This document shows positions 15,230 through 22,428 of a stretch of 35,687 bases of DNA, piece after piece; positions within the stretch are counted from its first letter, which is position 1; each line of letters starts with the position of its first letter. The notes beneath the pieces were generated by a model. The model was given only the letters and a program-made list of their open reading frames with translations, had not been told where the DNA came from and searched no databases. Source of the DNA: CAYRYU01 sp964428355. Its GTDB lineage: Bacteria; Muiribacteriota; Ozemobacteria; Ozemobacterales; Ozemobacteraceae. The stretch lies in contig CAYRYU010000075.1 in NCBI GenBank assembly GCA_964428355.1, positions 1 through 35,687 on the forward strand, read 5' to 3'. The position numbers and the translations under genes were made by a program.

Positions 15230-17838
15230 TGGAAAATCTTGCCGGTCGGAGCCTCGTCTGTTTTTTTGCATCGCTTCTGGGAGCGGCTGTTTTCCTTTTC
15301 GGGTGCGGATCCGGAAACCAACCCGAGGCTTCGCGGGCCGGGCCCGGCGGGGATGTCTCCCCGGTCAGGGTCTCCAGGGGAAGCCTCATCGCCGCTGCAC
15401 AAAAGGATATCGATTCCCCCCAGATGACCCAGGTCAGGTCGCTTCTTCCGGAAGGAACCAGGGTTAAAGCCGGGGATCTCCTCTGCCAACTGGTTATGGC
15501 CGACAAGGAGGATGACCTTGGCAAGAGCCGGGCCGATCTGGAGATCCAACGTGTCGCTTTCAGGAAAGCCCTGGCGCTTGCCCCTCTCCAGGAAAAGATC
15601 GCAGCCGCGAAATCCTCGATCGCCCTTATCGACTTCAGGACGAAGAGCGAGGAACTCGACCGCGCGGAGGAAGGACGCGAGTGGCTGAAGATCGTTGAAG
15701 AGGAAACCAACCGGAAGGTCCAGGACACCGAGACGTCGTTCCTCCGGTTCAAAAAATCTGCTCAGGGACGTCTCGAAAAGCAGGGATTCATCGCCAAGGT
15801 CGATTTCCTCGAGACTTCCCGGAGTCTGGGCGTCCTCGAACACGAGGCATCTTTCTCTGCCGTTCTCCTGCCCTGGATGAAGAAGCGCGTGGACGAGAAG
15901 GACGTTTTCGCTGCCAGGCTGGCTTTTGTCCAGGCTTCCATGGCCCTCGACCTCGCAAGGTTCGAGGAACATCTTTCCGACGAAGTCGCTTCGGCCGAGG
16001 TGAATGCGAAGCGTCTCGACGTTGGGGAAACCGCTTCCAGGGTCGCCCAACTCGAGAGGGACATCGCCTCCGCATCCATCCTCAGCCCCGTACCGGGAAT
16101 CGTCGTCAGGCAGCGGGCATTCAACGGTTCGGCGTGGGAAAAGATCGCGGAGGGGGATCGCGTTTTTCCCGGGATGCCCTTCCTCTCAGTCATCGATATC
16201 GACCGCTACGGGGTGGAGTTCACGGTCGACCAGCGTGACCAGGCAGCGTTCAAGGTCGGGCAATCCATACTGTTCCGTCCCGATGCGATCCCTGAGCGCC
16301 TTTTCAAGGGGATCGCGACCGAATGCGGGGTGGTCGCCCTCGAGGTGGAGTCCGCCCTTTCCGAGGGGGAACGAGGAGTATCGGTCAAAGCGCTCCTGGA
16401 CAACGGTTTTTCCGACGTCAGGGTAGGCTACTCGGGGACCGTCGAATGGGGATTTCCTGAAACCGCCTCGGCCGCATCAGCGACAGAAGGTCCGGAGACC
16501 GGGAAGAGGATCGTCCTGGCGAAACGTCCTATGAAGCGCTCGGTGACGCTTCCCGGAGACATCCAGGCCCGTGACAGGAGCCTGGTCGCATGCCGGTTCA
16601 CGGGAAAGCTCGCCTTCCTCCAGGACGATGGAAACAAGGTGAAGAAGGGGGACGTCATCGCGAGGCTCGATACTTCCGAACCCGAAAAGGCCCTTGGCGA
16701 CCTCGAGATCCAGGTCAGCAACAAGATCGAGCAGCTCCAGATGCTGGAGGAAAAGAGCAAGGTGGAGCAGGCCAAATACCAGCGAAAGGTCCTGATCAGC
16801 GAAGGAGCGTGCGAGGTGGCGCGGCTCTCTCACGAGATGCTGCTCAACCGGCGAAACGAGAACGAGATCATCCGCCTTCAGAAGAACCGGGAGGTGATCG
16901 AGGCGAAGCTTGGACTCCTGCGGGAGACGGTCAAACTGGAAGAAGACCTGAAGCGCCGCGGCCTGAAATCCGAAGTCGACATCCTCGCCTCCAGACTCGA
17001 GATCATCCGGGAGGAGCGCGAAAAAGAGGTCAACGATTACAAGCTCGATCTGGAGGTTTCGGGCCCGACGAAACGCCAGGTCCGGCTCTCGAAACTGGCC
17101 CTCGAGAAGGCGGAGCTCGAAATCGAGCAGGCCCGCCTCGATGCCGAGAACGCCAGTTTCACCGCATTCTTCGAGGAAGCCGCCCTGCGGGCCGAGATCG
17201 CGAAGCTTCAGCTCGACAAGGAGGAGAAGCAGCGCCGGTTGACCGAATCCGAGATCAAGAGCGCCCAGGACGGGATCGTGGTACTGCCCGAAGTCTGGAA
17301 GATGGGCGAGTACAGCAAGTTCAAGATCGGCGACCAGGTCCAGCGGCAGATCCCTTTCATGAACGTCGCCGATCTCGAAAGCCTGCAGGTCAAGCTCGAT
17401 GTCCCGGAAATGGATATCCGGTTCGTCAAACCGGGGATGAAGGTCAAACTGACGGTCAAGTCGGCCCCGGGAAAGGTGTTCGATGGTTGGGTCAGGAACA
17501 TCGGACTGATCGCCACTACCGAGATCTCGAAACGCCAGGACGCAACCGTCGAGGTGTTCCTCTCCCTCAAGCCACCCGATGGCACCAGCCGGCCTATCGA
17601 TCCGGCTTTCCGTCCGGGTGGAACCTGTGAGGTGACGCTCGACCTGTATTCCGAGCCGGAAGCCCTCGTGGTTCCCTACCATGCCGTCCTCCCCACCCAT
17701 GGAGGCCCGGGGGTATTCGAGGCCGGGGGGGTGTTCCGCACCTTCGAACTCGCTTTCAGCGATGGATTGAACGGTTTCGTCGCCTCGGCGGGTCTCGAGG
17801 CGGGAATGGAAATCCTCGTCCCGGGAGGATCCAGATGA
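15229..17838 (+). CDS. Tandem-fused double membrane-fusion lipoprotein
   Basis: The product has 869 residues, about twice a normal adaptor. The signal ends F-L-F-G-C with Cys26 as the lipobox cysteine. Unit 1 (~45-410) has lipoyl half-motif P-E-G-T-R-V-K-A-G-D-L (74-84), coiled helices to ~280, second half S-P-V-P-G-I-V-V (286-293) and a barrel strand region (319-350). Unit 2 (~425-869) repeats the layout: D-D-G-N-K-V-K-K-G-D-V (466-476), helices 485-675, A-Q-D-G-I-V-V-L (679-686) and barrel (711-745). The two helical hairpins could reach a TolC tunnel together, so fewer polypeptides may form the adaptor ring (inference). The ABC ATPase start overlaps the stop (ATGA). Confidence 0.85.
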   Translation: MENLAGRSLVCFFASLLGAAVFLFGCGSGNQPEASRAGPGGDVSPVRVSRGSLIAAAQKDIDSPQMTQVRSLLPEGTRVKAGDLLCQLVMADKEDDLGKSRADLEIQRVAFRKALALAPLQEKIAAAKSSIALIDFRTKSEELDRAEEGREWLKIVEEETNRKVQDTETSFLRFKKSAQGRLEKQGFIAKVDFLETSRSLGVLEHEASFSAVLLPWMKKRVDEKDVFAARLAFVQASMALDLARFEEHLSDEVASAEVNAKRLDVGETASRVAQLERDIASASILSPVPGIVVRQRAFNGSAWEKIAEGDRVFPGMPFLSVIDIDRYGVEFTVDQRDQAAFKVGQSILFRPDAIPERLFKGIATECGVVALEVESALSEGERGVSVKALLDNGFSDVRVGYSGTVEWGFPETASAASATEGPETGKRIVLAKRPMKRSVTLPGDIQARDRSLVACRFTGKLAFLQDDGNKVKKGDVIARLDTSEPEKALGDLEIQVSNKIEQLQMLEEKSKVEQAKYQRKVLISEGACEVARLSHEMLLNRRNENEIIRLQKNREVIEAKLGLLRETVKLEEDLKRRGLKSEVDILASRLEIIREEREKEVNDYKLDLEVSGPTKRQVRLSKLALEKAELEIEQARLDAENASFTAFFEEAALRAEIAKLQLDKEEKQRRLTESEIKSAQDGIVVLPEVWKMGEYSKFKIGDQVQRQIPFMNVADLESLQVKLDVPEMDIRFVKPGMKVKLTVKSAPGKVFDGWVRNIGLIATTEISKRQDATVEVFLSLKPPDGTSRPIDPAFRPGGTCEVTLDLYSEPEALVVPYHAVLPTHGGPGVFEAGGVFRTFELAFSDGLNGFVASAGLEAGMEILVPGGSR

Positions 17839-18572
17839 TCGCCACCGACGGGCTGAAAAGACATTTCCTGCTCCCCGACGGCGACGTGAAGGCGGTCGAC
17901 GGGGTAACCCTCTCCGTGAAGCCCGGGGAGTTCCTTGCGGTCATGGGTCCCTCGGGTTCAGGAAAATCCACGTTGCTCTACCTTCTCGGGGCAATGGACC
18001 GTCCCACGCGGGGTTGGGTCCAGGTCGCCGGGAAGCGGCTCGACCAGATGAACGATTCGGACTGTTCCCGGTTCCGGAACCTCGAGCTCGGGTTCGTGTT
18101 CCAATCCTTCCACCTCCTTCCCCGGCTCGATCTCACCCGCAACGTCGAACTTCCCCTCCTGTATGCCGGCATCCAACCGGAGGTGCGGCGCAAGAGGGCA
18201 TCCGCACTGCTCGAGGCAGTCGGGATCGGAAGCAAGATTTCCCGTTTCCCGACGGAGCTTTCCGGAGGTCAGTGCCAGCGCGCGGCCATCGCCAGGGCCT
18301 TGGTCAACAAGCCCAAGCTCCTCCTCTGCGACGAGGCGACCGGGAACCTCGACTCCCGGACGAGTCTCGACGTGATGGCGATCTTCCAGGAGCTCAACCG
18401 CCGTGGAATGACCATCATCATGGTCACCCACGACGGGACCATGGCCCAGCACGCATCCCGCGTCGTCCGGATGGTGGACGGAAAGGTCGTCGCGGACGAC
18501 CTGGTTCCCGACCCCCGTCAGTCGGCGCTCCCCCCGGAAATGGATTTTTCGAGACTGGACCGGATCGAATGA
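17835..18572 (+). CDS. ABC transporter ATP-binding protein, MacB/LolD type
   Basis: The product has 245 residues and a complete ATPase: Walker A G-P-S-G-S-G-K-S-T (38-46), Q-loop Gln90 in F-Q-S-F-H-L-L-P, signature L-S-G-G-Q (142-146), Walker B L-L-L-C-D-E (162-167) and H-loop His199 in V-T-H-D. The F-Q-x-F-x-L-L-P segment and the length fit the MacB/LolD/FtsE group, which drives mechanotransmission rather than classical transport. Family members usually read A-D-E-P-T after Walker B; here it is C-D-E-A-T, a mild deviation. It overlaps the adaptor gene before it and the permease gene after it by four bases each, so it surely belongs to the same transporter. Confidence 0.95.
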   Translation: MIATDGLKRHFLLPDGDVKAVDGVTLSVKPGEFLAVMGPSGSGKSTLLYLLGAMDRPTRGWVQVAGKRLDQMNDSDCSRFRNLELGFVFQSFHLLPRLDLTRNVELPLLYAGIQPEVRRKRASALLEAVGIGSKISRFPTELSGGQCQRAAIARALVNKPKLLLCDEATGNLDSRTSLDVMAIFQELNRRGMTIIMVTHDGTMAQHASRVVRMVDGKVVADDLVPDPRQSALPPEMDFSRLDRIE

Positions 18573-19599
18573 AGATAACGGAGCAACTGAAAACCGGCAT
18601 CATCGGTCTGGCCGACCACCCCTTCCGGACCTTCCTGACGATGCTCGGAATCGTCTTCGGTGTCGCCGCCGTCATCGCCATGGTCTCGATCGGGGCGGGC
18701 GCCGAGCGGGAAGCCCTTGACGAGTTGAAGAGGTTCGGCACGAACACGATCCGCATCAACTCGATAAAGATCGAGGGAGAGCGGCTGAACCAGGCGATCA
18801 AGAAGCTGGCACGGGGCCTGTCCGCCGATGACGTGAAATATCTACTGGAGGCATGTCCCTTCCTGACTTCGGTCGTTCCGGAAAAGGTGACCGACGAGAA
18901 GTTCTACTGCCTCGGGAAGAAGCCTCTCGCAGCCGTGGTGGGCGTCGGAGAGGGTTTCCTGGAGATCTCGCGGTTCGAGGTGGAGTCGGGCAGATTCTTC
19001 CTTCCGCCCGAGGAGCGGGATTGCAGCATGGTCACGGTCCTGGGTTTCGGCATCGCCAGCGAGGTGTTCGGCCCCGTGGATCCGGTCGGGCGGTATGTCC
19101 AGATCGGCCGGAACCGTTTCCAGGTCGTTGGGGTCATGCGCGAGCAGGTCAAGGGGAAGGGCAAGCTCGCCATCAAGAGCCGCGATCACGACCGTGACGT
19201 CTACGTTCCCATGAAGACGATGCAGGAGCGGATTTTCAAATACCCCTTCGAGGACAAGGACATCTATCACGAGGTGTCGGGACTCTGGGTTTCGGTCAAG
19301 GAGGGTGTGAACCTTCTTTCCGCCAGGGACCTTCTCATGAAAGCGCTCAAGCGACGTCACCGGGACGTGGAGGATCTCGAGGCCCTCGTTCCGCTCGAAC
19401 TGCTGATGCAAAGCCAGAAGACCCAGCGGCTTTTCAACCTGGTCATGGCCCTGATCGCCGGAATCTCGCTCCTGGTCGGTGGAATCGGGATCATGAACAT
19501 CATGCTCGCCTCCGTCAACGAGCGGACGCGCGAGATCGGCGTCCGACGCGCGATCGGGGCCTCGAAACGCGACATCGCCATCCAGTTCCTGGGAGAATC
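18569..19599 (+). CDS. MacB-type ABC permease, cut by assembly gap
   Basis: About 343 codons are visible; the 3' end is lost in the N run. Residues ~22-42 are the first membrane segment, residues ~45-285 the periplasmic MacB core domain, and from ~287 the FtsX domain begins with its second segment (L-V-M-A-L-I-A-G-I-S-L-L-V-G-G-I-G-I-M-N-I-M-L) and the cytoplasmic coupling helix V-N-E-R-T-R-E-I-G-V-R-R-A-I-G-A. Related proteins carry two more membrane segments, some 60-75 residues, so at least about 200 bases are missing and the 100-N gap is probably not true to length. ATG 18569 overlaps the ATPase stop. With the upstream genes it would complete a MacAB-TolC-like exporter. Confidence 0.9.
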
Positions 19600-19699
19600 N
19601 NNNNNNNNNNNNNNNNNNNNNNNNNNNNNNNNNNNNNNNNNNNNNNNNNNNNNNNNNNNNNNNNNNNNNNNNNNNNNNNNNNNNNNNNNNNNNNNNNNN
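19600..19699. other. Assembly gap of 100 N
   Basis: Exactly 100 unknown bases, the usual placeholder for a scaffold join of unknown size. It interrupts the permease gene and is immediately followed by a long palindrome, which may have broken the assembly. Confidence 0.98.
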
Positions 19700-19756
19700 G
19701 AAACCGGGGACACACGACCAGTTTTTCGGAAAACTGGTCGTGTGTCCCCCGGTTTC
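19700..19756. repeat. Long palindrome, REP-like, adjoining the gap
   Basis: The left arm (19700-19725) and right arm (19730-19756) are complementary over 26 pairs with a single extra C in the right arm; the loop is TCGG. The core reads GGGGACACACGACCAGTTTT and its complement. Such GGGGACA-type palindromes are familiar to me from repeat families linked to REP-associated (Y1) transposases in several environmental bacteria; that link is from memory and unverified here. It could also act as a bidirectional terminator for the permease and the HEAT-repeat gene, whose stop is 8 bases away. Confidence 0.75.
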
Positions 19757-19764
19757 CCCGGTTT

Positions 19765-22299
19765 TCAGCGGAGTTTCTTGATCGATTCGGGAATGACGAC
19801 CTTGCCCACGAACGAGTTCGCGGACGACTTGACGGTCACCTCGATCCGGTCCCCGACCTTGAACTGCTTGGGCTCGTCCACCTCGATGACCCGGAAGGTT
19901 TCCTCCCGCGCGTTGAGGAGCTTGAGCGCATTGTTGGCAACGTCCACCTCGACGACAACCGCCACGATGTTCGCCATTTTCTCCTGCGGAACAGAGGCCA
20001 TGCCCGGGGGGGCCACGACCGTCCCGATGGGAGGGGGAGGGGCTTTTGGCGACATGAGCCAGACGACGAACACGAGCAGGACGATTCCGCTCATGATCCC
20101 ACCCACTATCTTCCATGCCTTTTCGGGACCACCCAGGAACTCGATCGCCATTGTCTTCAGCTGGTCGGTATCTCCGATGAGCCCCTGGATACCTCCCTTG
20201 CCGACCCGGTAGTTGATCTTCCTGATCTTTCCCATCAGGTCGTCGAGTGCTCCGCCCAGGTTGAGGGTTTCCTTTGACAGCACCCCCGGCCAGGAAGCCT
20301 CACCTTTCTCGCTGGAAATCTCCGCGAGGTTCTGCTCGATCCCCCGGATCAGGCTGTCGATGGCTTCGACCCTGAGAGCGGGAGCGCCCTTCCTGAGCCG
20401 GTCGAGTTCGAATATCGTGGTTGGGTCGGGGTTCATCCTGAGAACCGGGCTGAAATGCTTCAGGGTGTCGGAATCGGGCCAACGCTCGAGGACATCTATG
20501 ACCAGCATCCGCGTCTGGTCGAAATCGAACTGCATCAGGCCACGCAAGGCCGCCGCCCAGGTCGAGGGAGAGGGATCCTGGACCCAGTTCTGGATCCTTT
20601 TCAGGAAAGCGTTTCCCTCGATCCGTCGCAGGATACGGATAGCCTGACAGGCAACGAGATCGGATTCGTGGCAGCAAAGGACGGGAAGATGCGGTTGCAG
20701 GGCTTTGGGAGACAACTCGTATAGGAGCTCCATAGACGAGACCCTGACCTTGTCGGGTGCCGGGCCGATCCCCTTTTCCAGCCATTTGAGGGTATCTTTG
20801 TCCCTGAGTTTCCTCCTGCGGATTTCCTGGATCCCGTGCAGGATCTCCCCTTCCTTTCGCATTCCCGCAAGCCTCGAGCGGAACTCGTCCGGCGAAAGAG
20901 CTTCGAGAGCCCCCGGGGTGGGCGGTTCTTTGGGAGCCGTTGCCGGTGCCAGACCGGGAGGCTTCCCTCCCGCGGGGGTTTCTTTCTTCACCTCAGGAGG
21001 GGACGGAACAGCGGGCCGCTCCTGGCCCGGGCCCCCAGAGCCGCCCGGACCGACGGCCCTGGGCACGAGCGAAAGTACGGACTTCGCCGTTGGGACAGCG
21101 GTCCCCGGCTGGAGGGGGGAAGGAGCGGGCGTCCTGGGGGGGCACTGGATTTCCTGCCTGGGTTTGCTTCGTCCCTCTTCCGCTGCCCGAAGTGCCTCGG
21201 CAACTATCTCTCCCGGCGGTCGGGGGTCGACTCCGCTGAGGCTCAGGCTTTCAGCGGAGAAATCGAGTATCTCCCCCAACCCCGGAATCCGGTCTCCCGT
21301 TCTCACCCTCAGATCGGCAACAGCTGCCAGAAACTCCCGGTCGGGGTTGGACTTCACCAGGCTCTTTACGAGGTCGAAGAGTGAGCCCTGGATACGGTTT
21401 CCCTCGATGATCCGAACCAGGACACCGCGAATCGCCTCGAAAGGAAATGTGAAGGCGAGTTCCAGTCCAAGTCTGCGTTGCTCCTCGTTCGGGTTGTCGA
21501 GAAATTCCCCAAGCAACCGGAGCGATTCCTCGGGAGAAACGCAGTACAAGAAGCGGATGGCCATGACCCGGATGGGAACCGGAGCGTGCTCCAGAAGTTC
21601 GGGAAGATTCCGTACAAGGGTTGCGGGAGTCCGCTTGCTTGCCAATTGGAGTGCTTTGCCGACTACGAGGAGGTTCTGGTGGAACAGGAACTTCGAAACC
21701 TGGGGTTCCATCGCGGGAACGAAGGATTTCTCCGTCAGTTCGAGCAGTGAAAGGATCTTCGAAACTGAAAGATCCGGTTTCCAGAGCAGTACGTGGGCTA
21801 TCTCGCCTCTCTCGGGGTCGGGGGTCCCTTCGAGGACTTCCATGATGTTCGGAAGTTCCGCTTCGGTGGCAGTCAGGAAACGTTCGGTAAGTGCCTTTTT
21901 GTCGACCGCTGCCGGTCTTTCCTCCTGGACGACAGGTTTCGCCTCATGAGCGTGGGGTTTTGAGCCCGGAAGATCGAGGCTGGCGTCCCGGGTGACCGGT
22001 CCCGGGGGGGCGGAAGTCTGGCGCCTTACCGAAGCGATCAGGCGCCCCGATCTTGCGTTCGCAAGCCACAGCAGATGCTGGAGATACTGGCGGCATTCGT
22101 CATCCTCCTCGATACGGATGCGTCTTTCCAACGCTTCGCAGACACGGGGAAGATAGAGGAATTTCTGGAGCTGCACGATGGCGGCAAGGCGAAGTCTCCG
22201 GGACAGGGAATCCAGGTCGAAGATCAACCATTTGAGGAGATGCTCTTCCCATGCCTGTCCCGGGGGTCGAAGGGAGAAACTCAGGGCCGGCCTTTCCAC
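19765..22299 (-). CDS. HEAT-repeat-like membrane protein with C-terminal beta domain
   Basis: The product has 844 residues from GTG 22299; no ATG precedes the first folded region. Helical pairs resembling HEAT repeats occupy ~1-75 and ~140-330. A Pro/Gly/Ala-rich linker covers ~345-465, and more HEAT-like helices ~470-690. A single membrane segment (I-V-L-L-V-F-V-V-W-L-M) lies at ~739-749, followed by a Pro-rich spacer and a ~70-residue beta-rich domain (F-K-V-G-D-R-I-E-V-T-V). With no N-terminal signal, the bulk should be cytoplasmic and the last domain periplasmic. HEAT arrays bind proteins, so it may be a scaffold bridging the inner membrane. Partner and function are unknown. It lies downstream of the minor-pilin genes but behind a terminator-like hairpin. 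Confidence 0.75.
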   Translation of the reverse strand: MERPALSFSLRPPGQAWEEHLLKWLIFDLDSLSRRLRLAAIVQLQKFLYLPRVCEALERRIRIEEDDECRQYLQHLLWLANARSGRLIASVRRQTSAPPGPVTRDASLDLPGSKPHAHEAKPVVQEERPAAVDKKALTERFLTATEAELPNIMEVLEGTPDPERGEIAHVLLWKPDLSVSKILSLLELTEKSFVPAMEPQVSKFLFHQNLLVVGKALQLASKRTPATLVRNLPELLEHAPVPIRVMAIRFLYCVSPEESLRLLGEFLDNPNEEQRRLGLELAFTFPFEAIRGVLVRIIEGNRIQGSLFDLVKSLVKSNPDREFLAAVADLRVRTGDRIPGLGEILDFSAESLSLSGVDPRPPGEIVAEALRAAEEGRSKPRQEIQCPPRTPAPSPLQPGTAVPTAKSVLSLVPRAVGPGGSGGPGQERPAVPSPPEVKKETPAGGKPPGLAPATAPKEPPTPGALEALSPDEFRSRLAGMRKEGEILHGIQEIRRRKLRDKDTLKWLEKGIGPAPDKVRVSSMELLYELSPKALQPHLPVLCCHESDLVACQAIRILRRIEGNAFLKRIQNWVQDPSPSTWAAALRGLMQFDFDQTRMLVIDVLERWPDSDTLKHFSPVLRMNPDPTTIFELDRLRKGAPALRVEAIDSLIRGIEQNLAEISSEKGEASWPGVLSKETLNLGGALDDLMGKIRKINYRVGKGGIQGLIGDTDQLKTMAIEFLGGPEKAWKIVGGIMSGIVLLVFVVWLMSPKAPPPPIGTVVAPPGMASVPQEKMANIVAVVVEVDVANNALKLLNAREETFRVIEVDEPKQFKVGDRIEVTVKSSANSFVGKVVIPESIKKLR

Positions 22300-22380
22300 A
22301 GGTAAAAGGGTATCACACCGCCCCGCCCAATTCTACCAGGACGCCTTTCCCAGGATACCGGGAAGGGGACGAAACGAAAA

Positions 22381-22414
22381 CCCGTCCGGGAACCACGATC
22401 GGAACCCGGACGGG
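22381..22414 (-). terminator. Terminator after Gly-rich minor pilin gene
   Basis: Perfect 10-base arms CCCGTCCGGG and CCCGGACGGG with a 14-base loop. Read on the minus strand the stem is followed by TTTTCG. It lies 15 bases past the stop of the gene at 22429-25182 and separates it from the HEAT-repeat gene. Confidence 0.75.
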
Positions 22415-22428
22415 ATCGGTTTCAGGAA

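Noticed and set aside
16477..17700. 407-codon frame antisense to the double adaptor
   Set aside because: Shadow of the coiled-coil codons; no independent support.
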